This document shows positions 58,109-63,698 of a stretch of 64,000 nucleotides of DNA, piece by piece. A model generated the notes under the pieces. The model had not been told where the DNA came from. It did not search any database and worked only from the letters and a program-made list of their open reading frames with translations. Numbering within the stretch: position 1 is the first letter of the stretch; every line of letters begins with the position of its first letter. Made by a program: the position numbers and the translations under genes. The stretch spans positions 860,001 to 924,000 of the forward strand of contig JAFMOC010000059.1 in NCBI GenBank assembly GCA_019802505.1. The letters run 5' to 3'. The stretch is from Corydoras sp. C115. Its lineage: Eukaryota; Chordata; Actinopteri; Siluriformes; Callichthyidae.

Positions 58109-58756
58109 CATACATACATACATACAGTATTAACAACCTCTGTGTCTGCCATGTTGTATGTGGAGCAAGGTTTGGCAGGTTGCCCCACCAATAATAAAGG
58201 TTCCCGCGGGTTTTCGCAGCATGCCTTGTGGCATGGGAATATTAGGAGGGGTGAGGGCTGTGTTTGGGGTGAGAGTGAGAGAGCTGTAATGTGTTCCTGA
58301 CTTTGTGGTTATTAAAACTGCATCAACAACAGATACATTGATTCAGTTCAGTCATTCCATTTTTGTGAAAATCCCTCTGATCCTCTGTGAAAATCAAAGT
58401 GCTTAAAGAACCTCACTGTAACATCCTGGCAGGATTGTAGAGGCGTATATCAGAGCCAAGTGCAAACACAATCAGCTCTTGTAATCATTCATTACTTTAA
58501 TATATACAACACGTTTCTAACGGGTTAGGAGATTTTTTTGTTTATAAACCTAGAAAAATCACCAATGTAACAACATAAAAATCACATAAAAGAAAAGTCA
58601 TATGAATAATTAAAACTTAATGAAAAACACATGATCAACACTTACATTCCGGAGGTATAGGTGGGACAGCCAGTGCCCCTGAACCACCGTCCGCTGGTGT
58701 CGTTGTCTTTATTTGTTTGGGTGGTTTTTCTTTCACTGGAGGATATTCTCCATTGG
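25171..58756 (-). CDS. alk: ALK receptor tyrosine kinase, C-terminal two thirds (exons 11-29)
   Basis: Nineteen exons join into one open frame of 1172 residues ending at TAA (25173-25171). In order they encode the post-MAM2 linker, the glycine-rich extracellular region (GGGGGGGG and GGFGGGGG runs), an EGF-like Cys module, a single transmembrane helix, a juxtamembrane segment with NPNY, a complete tyrosine kinase, and a long tail. The kinase has GLGHGAFGEVYEG, VAVK, HRDIAARN, DFG and the YxxxYY activation loop. Exon number, order and phase match human ALK exons 11-29. ALK is a plasma-membrane receptor for ALKAL cytokines acting through Shc, IRS1, PLC-gamma and RAS/MAPK in neural and neural-crest cells. 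The heparin-binding region, both MAM domains and the LDLa module lie beyond the right edge. The tail is about twice the human length because of a Gln-rich array. The close paralogue LTK is less likely, given the CLIP4 neighbour and the long tail. Confidence 0.96.
25513..25919 (-). repeat. Gln-rich coding minisatellite in the ALK tail
   Basis: A CTG/TTG-rich tract on the + strand encodes about 135 residues made of units like QIQIQQQQK followed by I, L or M and 3-10 Gln. QIQIQQQQK occurs about five times, with VQIQQQ and MQIQQQQK variants. CAG and CAA codons are mixed, and the longest pure CTG run I count is seven, at about 25666-25686. The array lies between the NPTY and YGYQ docking sites. 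Confidence 0.93.
26581..26671 (-). CDS. alk: ALK exon 28: end of kinase domain
   Basis: This 91 nt exon encodes YRIMTQSWQHQPEDRPNFST and then ILERIDYCLQ. The W..PEDRPNF motif is the conserved Arg-containing end of the tyrosine-kinase C-lobe. The intron on its left is only 111 bp. Confidence 0.97.
26672..29006. other. ALK introns 27 and 26 (exon 27 lies inside)
   Basis: Apart from exon 27, this is AT-rich unique sequence with no SINE, transposon end or long coding frame that I can recognise. There is a poly(A) run at 28450-28465. The phrase GCATGGA.AGTTTAATGCACTCATA.AAGCATA occurs twice, near 28590 and 28910, as a small local repeat. Confidence 0.5.
27391..27525 (-). CDS. alk: ALK exon 27: kinase C-lobe
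   Basis: This 135 nt exon encodes [40 protein letters not shown] and NCPGPV. It is almost identical to human over the alpha-F/alpha-G region. The donor is CAGT|GTAAGT. Confidence 0.97.
29007..29108 (-). CDS. alk: ALK exon 26: rest of activation loop
   Basis: This 102 nt exon encodes [20 protein letters not shown] and then AFMEGIFTSKTDT. It completes the YxxxYY autophosphorylation motif and the APE-like MPPEA segment. Arg replaces the human Cys after KGG. Confidence 0.97.
29380..29580. mobile_element. Palindromic MITE, partial and diverged
   Basis: TTACCATATAGATGGACATTG, TTTTATTTGGCCGGTGGAGG and GTGATACTGAAGTGGTGG match the left half of the family. Confidence 0.5.
29705..29870 (+). mobile_element. 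V-SINE 3' fragment
   Basis: It starts within the body (AATTGCCCCATATAGAGTTT) and runs to a (GAAT)n tail, with a deletion near the end. Confidence 0.65.
30024..30350 (+). mobile_element. V-SINE, full length, with 16 bp target duplication
   Basis: The head has A and B boxes and the body is complete. acgtatttacatggat occurs at 30008-30023 and again at 30351-30366. It lies in ALK intron 25, antisense to the gene. Confidence 0.88.
31214..31639. mobile_element. Palindromic MITE, nearly complete, ALK intron 25
   Basis: The ends are AAAAGTTTGGACATGCC and GGCGTGTCCAAACTTTTGCC. The centre holds CAGTGACACTACTGATATAGG. Confidence 0.72.
32207..32299 (-). CDS. alk: ALK exon 25: catalytic loop, DFG and first activation Tyr
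   Basis: This 93 nt exon encodes DIAARNCLLTCKGPGRIAKI and then GDFGMARDIYR. It carries the catalytic Asp, DFG, the Arg equal to human R1275 and the first activation-loop Tyr (human 1278). An (ATC)n run and poly(T) precede the acceptor. Confidence 0.97.
32820..32955 (+). mobile_element. V-SINE body fragment, degraded
   Basis: AAATTGCCCCTATGTAGTGTG, a (GT)n run and CAGTGCCCACAATGTTTTCC resemble the V-SINE body. Both ends are lost. Confidence 0.5.
33840..33867. repeat. (GT)n next to ALK exon 24 donor
   Basis: About 12 GT units, reading (CA)n on the coding strand, begin six nucleotides past the exon 24 donor. The TG-rich zone extends left to 33750. Confidence 0.9.
33872..33969 (-). CDS. alk: ALK exon 24: kinase alpha-E helix up to the HRD His
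   Basis: This 98 nt exon encodes EHPSCLTMVDLLNIARDIAR and then GCQYLEENQFIH(R). It begins the catalytic loop. Its donor CAG|GTATTG is followed six nucleotides later by a (CA)n microsatellite on the coding strand. Confidence 0.96.
34100..34480 (+). repeat. Purine-rich tract, ALK intron 23
   Basis: About 380 bp is almost all A and G, in words such as GGAAGGAAGGAAGGA, GAAGAAAAA and AAAGAAGAAGAGG. On the coding strand it is a polypyrimidine tract just upstream of exon 24. Long Lys- and Phe-rich frames here are composition artefacts. Confidence 0.8.
34483..34805 (+). mobile_element. V-SINE in ALK intron 23
   Basis: The head (AGTGGCTTAGTGGTTAGCAC), body and (ATGG)n tail are present. It abuts a 380 bp purine-rich tract on its left. 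Confidence 0.82.
34968..35097 (-). CDS. alk: ALK exon 23: beta-4/5, gatekeeper and hinge
   Basis: This 130 nt exon encodes KFSHQNIVRCIGVSLQALPR, FILLELMAGGDLKTFLRETR and PRL. It includes the Phe equivalent to human F1174, the Leu gatekeeper (human L1196) and the hinge ELMAGG. The donor is CTG|GTGAGA, phase 0. Confidence 0.97.
35186..35250 (-). CDS. alk: ALK exon 22: alpha-C helix
   Basis: This 65 nt exon encodes [20 protein letters not shown] and ends in IS. The Glu in FLMEALI corresponds to human Glu1167, the salt-bridge partner of the catalytic Lys. The intron on its left is only 88 bp. Confidence 0.96.
35385..35475 (-). CDS. alk: ALK exon 21: glycine loop and catalytic Lys
   Basis: This 91 nt exon encodes GLGHGAFGEVYEGLAVGIPG and then EPSPMQVAVK. 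It holds the ATP-binding GxGxxG loop and the beta-3 VAVK lysine (human Lys1150). The acceptor is CTGCAG and the donor AAG|GTGAGC. Confidence 0.97.
35530..36130 (+). mobile_element. Two degraded V-SINE copies in ALK intron 20
   Basis: 35530-35765 and 35845-36130 share the phrases GTTCGCCTTTCAGGGCTG and TTCCACAGTTTAAAAAC and are clearly duplicates of each other. Between them lies a short GTGGTAGCTCAGTGGTTAGG head from another tRNA-type SINE. Confidence 0.68.
36170..36356 (-). CDS. alk: ALK exon 20: juxtamembrane segment
   Basis: This 187 nt exon encodes YRRKHTELQSIQLELQSPDC, KLSKLRASTIMTDYNPNYCF and AGKMASVNDLKEVPRRNISL. It keeps the stop-transfer basic run and the NPNY docking site (human Tyr1096, IRS1). 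Human oncogenic fusions usually begin at this exon. Confidence 0.97.
36656..36856 (+). mobile_element. Mermaid-like tRNA-derived SINE
   Basis: The A box GTGGTAGCTCAGTGGTTGGG is followed by CTTGAGCAAGACTCTTAACC and the conserved tail TTCAGATAAAAGCGGCTGCT. The tail matches the 3' end at 5380-5441 (TCGCTTTGGATAAAAGCGTC). Confidence 0.7.
37750..37995 (+). repeat. Dispersed repeat (AAAGCAGCTTTACAGAATGA family)
   Basis: It shares long near-identical stretches with 47228-47465: AAGCAGCTTTACAGAATGAA, CAGTGGCAAGAAAAAAACTC and GAAGAAACCTTGTGAGGACC. A more diverged copy is at 19845-19990. This is a common fish repeat of uncertain class. Confidence 0.65.
38928..39289 (-). mobile_element. V-SINE, full length, 11 bp target duplication
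   Basis: The (ATTC)n tail is at 38930 and the head ends near 39285. ccaccctaatt flanks both sides (38917-38927 and 39290-39300). Confidence 0.86.
40065..40290 (+). repeat. Two tandem copies of a 110 bp unit
   Basis: AAACTTTTCTGTATGGACAA, then AAATATTG and CTCTGATCCTATTCTGACAT, occur twice about 120 bp apart. GGACAAAAATATTGGGACACC resembles the end of a fish DNA transposon. Confidence 0.65.
40369..40720 (+). mobile_element. V-SINE with probable 12 bp target duplication
   Basis: The head is GGCGGCATGGTGGCTTAGTG and the tail (AATT)n. agtctgggtctg (40357-40368) and agtctgtgtctg (40722-40733) may be the duplicated target. Confidence 0.82.
41171..41281 (-). CDS. alk: ALK exon 19: transmembrane helix
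   Basis: This 111 nt exon encodes DVPVLTQQPLFHLALGLSV and then GTSALIAALLLAVSGVMI, an uncharged stretch of about 25 residues matching the human TM helix (SALVAALVLAFSGIMI). The donor is ATCA|GTGAGT, giving Ile-Met before the juxtamembrane Tyr-Arg-Arg-Lys. Confidence 0.94.
41985..42335 (-). mobile_element. V-SINE, full length, in ALK intron 18
   Basis: It has the (ATCC)n tail, body and head (GCTAACTACTAAGCCACTGT). A short deletion removes part of the CGCTGGGCAGATACACCC motif. Confidence 0.83.
43604..43703. repeat. (TA)n microsatellite with GTATA repeats
   Basis: About 70 bp of TA dinucleotides after a short (CA)n, then TAGTATAGTATAGTATAG. Confidence 0.95.
43957..44112 (-). CDS. alk: ALK exon 18: EGF-like Cys module
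   Basis: This 156 nt exon encodes MDGDGELLINTVQNCSHCES, GDCRKTSEGTECYCDLNFAL and APNGVTCINST. The six-Cys spacing CxxC..C..C.C..C matches the membrane-proximal EGF-like module of human ALK, which helps bind the cytokine. Confidence 0.94.
44341..44392. mobile_element. Solo end of the CACTTTATTAGG element
   Basis: GCATCTAATAAAGTGGCCAG matches the right end of the element at 8755-9506. It lies about 110 bp left of the exon 17 boundary, in ALK intron 17. Confidence 0.5.
44440..44500. mobile_element. DNA-transposon end at the ALK exon 17 donor
   Basis: CACATACTTTTGGCCATACA followed by CTGTACAGTA is the terminal phrase of a widespread fish MITE. It ends about 20 nt from the exon 17 donor at 44505. 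Confidence 0.45.
44506..44604 (-). CDS. alk: ALK exon 17: end of glycine-rich domain
   Basis: This 99 nt exon encodes GSTSVGNDPKQDGEDGSSFI and then SPEGFLYLEPLK. Human has [22 protein letters not shown]. The donor is AAAA|GTAATA, so the junction codon reads Ile where human has Val. A DNA-transposon end lies only about 20 nt downstream of the donor. Confidence 0.93.
44742..45206. mobile_element. Palindromic MITE, reverse orientation, ALK intron 16
   Basis: The left end is AAATGTTTGGACACACCTCC and the right inner arm ACTACAAAGTCCATCTATATGG. It fills most of the 671 bp intron between exons 16 and 17. Confidence 0.7.
45276..45446 (-). CDS. alk: ALK exon 16: glycine-rich domain, WND and GGFGGGGG runs
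   Basis: This 171 nt exon encodes GGGGGWNDSTPVSWGGKPL, then CPTMGWKTRGGFGGGGGACT and SGGGGGGYRG. It aligns with human throughout. The poly-Gly stretches form the polyglycine-helix layer known from ALK/LTK extracellular structures. The donor is AGAG|GTTAGG. Confidence 0.95.
46370..47075. repeat. AT-rich TTATAA family, block 3, ALK intron 15
   Basis: Starting AACACTTTACCGACATCCGG, it holds ATTCATAATGCATTATTAAC, TTAATGCCCATAGATGAAAA and GCCATAAGGCTTTATAACAC, all phrases of the same family. It is palindromic in part. Confidence 0.6.
47228..47465 (+). repeat. Dispersed repeat, second copy
   Basis: It is about 90% similar by eye to 37750-37995 and retains TTTATATAGCGCTTTTTACA at its start. It ends about 75 bp before the exon 15 donor. 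Confidence 0.65.
47539..47686 (-). CDS. alk: ALK exon 15: glycine-rich domain
   Basis: This 148 nt exon encodes VEKGVYVPLLIAAGGGGRGY, a variable loop, then PGLNGISGAAG. Human has VPVPLIIAAGGGGRAY and LGLNGNSGAAG at the same place. The acceptor is CTGTCAG and the donor CAG|GTGAGT. Confidence 0.95.
47874..47984 (-). CDS. alk: ALK exon 14: octaglycine segment
   Basis: This 111 nt exon (37 codons, phase 0 at both ends) encodes SDVSLQKICSEPYNLLETKN and then MLKGGGGGGGGATYVYK. The eight Gly residues and ATYV(Y/F)K match human. The linker before the Gly run is about eight residues shorter than in human. Confidence 0.94.
48115..48566. mobile_element. Palindromic MITE, ALK intron 13
   Basis: The ends are TTCAAAAGTTTGGACACACC and GTGCGTCCAAACTTTTAACT. 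It lies next to the truncated V-SINE. Confidence 0.72.
48627..48913 (+). mobile_element. 5'-truncated V-SINE next to ALK exon 13
   Basis: The copy starts at CTGGGTGGAGTTTCCATG, missing the tRNA head, and ends in (GAAT)n. aatttcatgac flanks it (48616-48626 and 48914-48924). 5' truncation with a target duplication is the mark of LINE-type insertion. The tail ends about 90 bp from the exon 13 donor. Confidence 0.86.
49012..49159 (-). CDS. alk: ALK exon 13: glycine-rich domain core
   Basis: This 148 nt exon encodes ITAYGAAGGRSVHNMERSNG, then VGDFNLKKDELLYILVGQKG, and ends EDACPA. The YGAAGG and LYILVGQ.GEDAC motifs match human ALK. The donor is GCA|GTGAGC. Its last 26 nt plus the donor and downstream intron are duplicated at 56172-56416. 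Confidence 0.95.
49160..51057. other. ALK intron 12
   Basis: This 1.9 kb is unique sequence without a recognisable transposon or long frame. It includes a mildly GC-richer stretch at 49880-50120. Confidence 0.5.
51058..51232 (-). CDS. alk: ALK exon 12: start of the glycine-rich region
   Basis: This 175 nt exon encodes TNWVFHTCGATGPTGPTPSQ, followed by a segment ending KGMQTWKVPETGFYR. It aligns closely with human (FTTCGASGPHGPTQAQC, KGIQIWKVP). The acceptor is GTGTAG and the donor CAG|GTATGT. The GPTGPT sequence and Cys residues are typical of this ligand-binding module. Confidence 0.93.
51307..51382. repeat. (TA)n microsatellite
   Basis: About 76 bp of pure TA dinucleotides, starting about 75 bp upstream of ALK exon 12. 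Confidence 0.95.
52480..52745 (+). pseudogene. Tc1-like transposase C-terminal relic
   Basis: 52591-52630 translates to PDLNPIEHPW, the signature around the last catalytic acidic residue of Tc1-type transposases. It is preceded by GCCCCAGTGCACAAAGCAAG and broken by a stop (GAATAG) soon after. It lies in ALK intron 11. Confidence 0.68.
52800..53031. mobile_element. Palindromic MITE, right half
   Basis: CAATAAACAATCCACCACCC to GGGGCATGTCCAAACTTCTG matches the right half of the family. Confidence 0.68.
53585..53890 (-). mobile_element. V-SINE, head-truncated
   Basis: The tail TCCATCCATCCATTATCTTC and body are present. It stops at TTCGAACCAGGAATC, inside the head. Confidence 0.8.
54593..54628. 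repeat. (TA)n microsatellite
   Basis: About 36 bp of pure TA dinucleotides. Confidence 0.95.
55490..55625. mobile_element. Palindromic MITE, fragment
   Basis: ATTTCCACTTACTTTAAAAA, CCATCTGTTTGTGGACTATAG and a degraded GTCAGGACCACCATAGACC show the left arm only. Confidence 0.5.
55655..56085 (-). mobile_element. V-SINE interrupted by a (TA)n tract
   Basis: The body (55655-55925) and head (56005-56085) are separated by about 80 bp that includes (TA)n at 55963-55997. This is an insertion or expansion within the element. Confidence 0.78.
56128..56172. repeat. (CA)n then (TA)n microsatellite
   Basis: About 33 bp of CA followed by about 11 bp of TA. It borders the left end of the exon 13 duplicate. 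Confidence 0.93.
56172..56416. repeat. Duplicate of ALK intron 13/exon 13 boundary inside intron 11
   Basis: This segment repeats 48780-49037 in the same orientation. It carries the V-SINE 3' end, the unique phrase GACATGTAGCACTTTCCAAT, the splice donor GTGAGC and the last 26 nt of ALK exon 13 (56391-56416). It ends in TATATATATA. Only a few mismatches and a shorter (GAAT)n are seen. Confidence 0.9.
56435..56783 (-). mobile_element. V-SINE, full length, between (TA)n tracts
   Basis: The (ATTC)n tail follows TATATATATA at 56423, and the head ends GCCACCGTGCCGCC directly against (TA)n at 56784. It is little diverged. Confidence 0.85.
56784..56874. repeat. (TA)n(TG)n compound microsatellite
   Basis: About 52 bp of TA followed by about 39 bp of TG, directly against the head of a V-SINE. 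Confidence 0.95.
57692..58033 (+). mobile_element. V-SINE inserted in a (TA)n tract
   Basis: GGCGGCACAGTGGCTTAGTG starts right after (TA)n, and the tail GATAATGAATGAATGA runs into the next (TA)n. The target duplication cannot be told from the microsatellite. Confidence 0.85.
58034..58125. repeat. (TA)n(CATA)n microsatellite
   Basis: About 70 bp of TA followed by five CATA units, directly after a V-SINE tail. Confidence 0.95.
58646..58756 (-). CDS. alk: ALK exon 11: linker after MAM2
   Basis: This 111 nt exon has acceptor TTTCAG and donor AAT|GTAAGT. It encodes NGEYPPVKEKPPKQIKTTTP and then ADGGSGALAVPPIPPE, a Pro/Lys/Thr linker. Human has a similar hydrophilic segment between MAM2 and the glycine-rich region. 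Sequence similarity is weak, but phase 1 at both ends fits, and it is the only candidate before exon 12. Confidence 0.8.
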
Positions 58757-58817
58757 CTGAAATAAAGAATATAATTTATGGTGAGTTATTTATTTATTCA
58801 TAAATCATTTGGTTACT

Positions 58818-59130
58818 AGGGCAGCACGGTTGCTAAGTGGTTAGCGCATTCGCCTCTTAGTGCTGGGGATCCAAATTCGGATCCTGATCTGGGTTGAGTT
58901 TCCATGTTCTTTCCGTGTCCGTGTTGGTTTACACTCAATCGCTGGGCAAGCATTTAATCACACACACTATATAGGGGCAATTTTTGAACTGTGGCAAACC
59001 ACGAACTCATGAAAATCCACATTAACACATGAATATGTAAACTCCAACGAGATCAGGATTTGAACCTGGATCCTCTGATGAGAACCCAGATCCTCTGATG
59101 AGAGGGGAATATGCTAACCACATTCTTTTT
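58818..59130. mobile_element. Fold-back pair of V-SINE pieces
   Basis: 58818-58945 is a + strand head and start of body (GGCAGCACGGTTGCTAAGTG). 58935-59130 continues as minus-strand body and head, ending GGGAATATGCTAACCAC. The two heads face outward, and GATCCTCTGATGAGA is repeated at about 59078 and 59090. Confidence 0.65.
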
Positions 59131-60074
59131 TATATTTTGAATGTGAAAAGCCCAGCACACAGGTGGCAGAAGTCAAGTGTCAAGAACCACTGGCATGATT
59201 CCTAATTATAATGACAATCAGGATGAGATTTAGAATTTGTTTCACTCCCCTGTGTCCTGAGAAGACAGATCACTTCCCCAAATGCAGGCAAACAGACAGT
59301 ACAGGGAATAGGTAAAACTGCTTTATCTGATCTAAATGAGAAGAGAAAAAAACATCCCACTTATGAATGTAACTCCCACACTGGTTCAACTCAAGCTGGC
59401 ATCATTCATCATGCTCATCATCTGGCTCTGCTTCCTTCCGCTCGCAGCATTTCACGATTCACACTGCACACTGCCACCACAACAATTATTTGTCCTCCCA
59501 TTTGAGACATCAGTGGTGGAAGCTAAAAGCATTGCTTAGACATTCAATGTCCCAATTATTCACAGAAACAGGCCTGTGGATATTTAGCAGAATAGGAGGG
59601 AAATAACATATTTAGTTTCAAGTATCTATGGTACTCTCCTCAGACTTGTCTCGCACCATTAATGGCTCTTATTATTTTGTGATTTCCGTGTGGCACCTAG
59701 AAAAACCTGAGAGAATTTATCCAAGTTCATTCATCTTACATCTGTCTGGATTTTAATAGCCAGTTTCCTACTTCTTCCATTTAATGTTCCATGTTTTATT
59801 AAGAGGTATAAAAAAAAATGCCCCAGTACCACTGATGTTATTAAAAAGTAAATGTAGAGAATTAAGAGACACAAATGAGTGAGGTATTAATCAATGTTTT
59901 ATATTCTTTTCAATTCACTCGTTCCTTTTTTCATCAACTACTGTATAATACAAATTGTGTTACATATTATGTGCACCTACATGGTTAAAAGTGGAATGTA
60001 TAAGTAGCAACCATGGCTTCAGAGTGATACAGTAATTAGTCTTCTTTAATCGATAGATCATTCATTCAATTGTT

Positions 60075-60405
60075 AATTATCTTCTGCTTATTCTGCTACT
60101 AGTGTTACGGGGGTATTCAGGGGAGAAGGTTTTGGTTGCTGGGCAGATAGACCCAAGACAGGGGCCAATGTATCGCTGGGCACACTCGTTCACACAGACA
60201 CACACAACCACACACTATATGTGGCAAAGAGCATTCAATTTACCTTAAATGCATGTTTTTGGACTGTGGGGGGAATCCGGAGAACCCGAAGGAAACCCAA
60301 ATGGACACAGGGAGAATATGGAAACTCACCCAGATTAGGATGCAAACTTGAAACCCCAGCATTAAGAGGTGAATGTGCTAACCACTAAGCCACAAAGCCT
60401 TCAAT
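60075..60405 (-). mobile_element. V-SINE, diverged, in ALK intron 10
   Basis: It contains TTATCTTCTGCTTATTCTGC at the left, GGACTGTGGGGGGAATCCGG in the middle and GCTAACCACTAAGCCAC at the right. Confidence 0.75.
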
Positions 60406-61359
60406 CAATAGTTTAATTGTTAGATATCTTCTTAACTATGTAATAATACAAACAGCAAAGTGAATAAAAAACAATTAATTGTGGGAAATGTCTGATAGTG
60501 GTGGCTCAATAGATACTTTACTGGAAACCAGGAGTTTCTTGACCCTATCATGCCATCATTCATGATGCTTGTTGCTATTGTACACACTGCCAGCAGTTTA
60601 TTTACATGCCTTTCACCTGCGTCGTTTAAATAGCAGCTGTGCTTGTGAATATATCTTCACAGATGGGAATTATTGCAAAATTGCAAAATATTGCAATCTT
60701 TGCGATGGAAAACACAGGTGCACCACCGACTGAGAACAACCTCTCCAGACATCAACAGTCAGATGTTCATTGCTATGTTGGCAGTGAATCATCAACACAG
60801 ACACGGACAATTCAGCACTGATTGTCATTAGCATGCATCTGCCGGGCGACTGGCTCTGGATGCTCCACTGCCTTCATCAGCAGTGAAGAAGTTTTGTGTA
60901 CTTTGCTATTTGACTCTTTTTTTAATGGTTCCATTATTGCTCTGAAACTTCCTGTGACTGACAATTACTCTACAGTGAACGCAGGTCAGAAAGCTGGAGC
61001 CAAATCCTACTGAGGTCTTAACTGTGTGGTAATAGTGTCACACATCAGGGACTGGGACTGGCTTAACCTTGGTGGATTTATCACAGCATGAATTTAAAAG
61101 GCTTTTCAAAGCAAATATTTTTCTTGCTCGTGTATGGGTGGAGCTGGTTCAGACAGTCAGGAAAGGTTAAACAGAAGAGCAGGCTGTAGCTCGTCATTCA
61201 TTTGTTCATTCATTGATTTCTTTAAGTTGCACTCTAAGTTTCGAGTACGGCAGAGGTGGAGGTGATGGGCGGGTTATATTCGACAGGTGGCTCATCAATC
61301 ACAAAGCAAGTCCACAGACAAGCATTTACTATTCAACATCACCACTTTACCTGACTTGC

Positions 61360-62150
61360 TCCAGAAAGAAACCTATGCAGACAAAGGGAGAACAGGAAAA
61401 CTCTGGCTATTCACCTACAATTGAAATCTAGAATTTATGCTGTGAGGCGACAGCTTGCAATTATTGATGAAGATGGTGATATGATTATGTATGTTTGCAT
61501 TGTAACATTTAACATATGTGCAAGATGCTTTTCTCCTCCCTACATAGGGCATACGACTAGGGAGAACATACCAACTCCACAGAGAAAGGACTGGCCACCC
61601 ACCTAAAGTTGGAACTTGAAATATGATTAGGTAATAATATATTATAATATATTATGATTATGATTATGATGACAATGATACTGTGTATATGTATTTATAC
61701 AGTGTAACATTCTCAAAATGCTATTTTTCATGAAATAAGACATACAACAAACGGAGAACATGCAAACTTCACCCTGGCTACCCACCTAAAATTGGAACCT
61801 GGAACATTGTACATTGTTTGCATTGTAACATGTAAGAAATGTGCAAGATGTTTTTCTCTATACATAAGACATGCAGACAAAGGGAGAACATGCAAACCCC
61901 ACACAGAAAGGACTCGGGCCACCTATGAAAAATGCTGTGATGTGACAGCTTGCAATATTACTGATGAGTATGATTTTGATGATGATGATGATGATATGAT
62001 TATGCATGTACTGTATGCTATGACCACCCACCTAAAACTGGATTCTGAAACTTATGCTCTGACTTCTTATATATACGTGTTGATGATGATGATGATGATG
62101 ATTATATAATTATGTACATATGCATTCTAAAATAATAAATGTTTAAAACG
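61360..62150 (-). repeat. Tandem array of SINE-derived units
   Basis: Four or five imperfect units repeat the phrases AGGGAGAACATGCAAACTCC, GAAAGGACTGGCCACC and GCTGTGAGGCGACAGCTTGC, each followed by TTGCATTGTAACATTTAAC-like sequence and (GAT)n. The phrases are those of a V-SINE subfamily with a GCTGTCGCCTCACAGC head, read on the - strand. Confidence 0.6.
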
Positions 62151-63634
62151 ATTTTCCCTCTACAAAATTCAAGAACTATTTTTTCACTCTTAAACATTAT
62201 AATCATTATTCACACTTATTGTTACTGTAGTTTGTGGTCTTCAGAGTTTGTAAGAGAAAGAACCATAGCTAGTTTTTAAATGATGTGAACATGATCCTTG
62301 GTCTTATCCATGGGCTCATTTCAGGCTCTCCAGCTTATTAGTGTCTTTGTCCAGCTCAATCCCTTAAGTGGACATCGCATTCATCCTGCCGCTACTTGTT
62401 CCAGACTTTTCATTAGCAGGATTTTTTTTCCTGCTCTGCACCGAGTTCATAAAGGTTCAGACATCATGGAAGATGTTAAAGAATACTGCTTCAGACTTTA
62501 AAGACTAAAAGGATTTAAGTCTTTTTAATTTTTTTTCTTTTCCCGACTGTTCTGTTGTCTGTGGCTGGTGCTTGAGCTTTCTATCTACCATGTATTATTG
62601 ATATGGATCCCTGTCCAAACAATCACATGAGAGCAAAACTAATAAAAACAGCATAAAAGTTGACAGCTATGTGAAAAGGTGAAAAAATCAAAATAAACGA
62701 AAGCAAACACACACATGGTGAATTCGAAGCCATCTGTTTGTGTTGGTGAACAATGCAAAAATGAAAGAAATGGATTTTTGAGACCATCCACGCATTCACA
62801 GACATGCGGCTTTTTTTCTCTTATCTCTGAACAAATCATTCCGCGGCTAAAACACACGCCGGATGGCACATGCTGCTGGCTTTTGCAGTTGATGCTCCGA
62901 GATGAATTTGACTTTGTTATTATTGTTGATTGACAAGGCTTAAAATATGGCACATCAGTGGCTTCTATTTCAGGCATAACACTTAACTAAAAGCGGCCAT
63001 CTGTGGATCCTTCGGAAATAGGCGGCATCGCAGCATGACCATATCAAATCAATGAATGCTGGCAAATACCACCGAATCCAAATTGCCAAAAAGATATTTA
63101 GCCGGAAATGTCATCCAGTTCCCAAATGTACGCTGTTCTCTATTCAGCAACTGAGAGGAAACATGATGAGTCACTATTGGGACTTATCATGGCAGTCGCC
63201 GGTAAAATCTTTGTCTATAACTTTGGGCGCTTTGGCTTAAAATAACATTGATAGCACTACCGGGGATTCAATTCTGGAGAAGAGAGAACACAGCGAGGTG
63301 TAAAAGGCCCCTTGCTGATAATGTTCAGACGACGAACAACTGTTGCCAATCTGTGGAAGGCTCATGTACATTAAATGAGAGTCCCTTAGATTAGATTAAA
63401 GCTTATGTAAAGGAATACTTGGGGGAAAATAATGTGACATTGTTACATTAAAATGTCACTGATAATTAGAATTCTTATAATGAGATTAATAAAGGAAGAG
63501 AAAATACAAATACAATAAAATATTGGAAAAAAATGAGAAAAATACAAATACAATAAAATAAAATAAAATTACTGGGCAACTGGAGACATATAAAGACACA
63601 TATAAAGATGCATCTTATTAAAAAGGGTGAAAGT

Positions 63635-63637
<3 letters not shown>

Positions 63638-63689
<52 letters not shown>

Positions 63690-63698
63690 TGTGTGTTT
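63638..63698. repeat. (GT)n microsatellite
   Basis: About 30 GT units with one interruption, near the right edge. Confidence 0.95.

Larger units (their letters stand above)
51233..58645. other. ALK intron 11, SINE and (TA)n cluster
   Basis: This 7.4 kb intron has (TA)n tracts at 51307, 54593, 55963, 56784, 57670 and 58034. It holds five V-SINE copies in both orientations, a Tc1 remnant (52480-52740), two MITE pieces, the exon 13 duplicate (56172-56416) and a CpG-rich stretch (57190-57490). Confidence 0.65.

Noticed and set aside
61360..62150. CRISPR-like array because of regular repeats
   Set aside because: Units are imperfect, long, SINE-derived and in a vertebrate intron.
62639..62977. 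112-codon - strand frame in ALK intron 10
   Set aside because: It has no recognisable domain, no codon bias and no flanking splice context that fits ALK phases.
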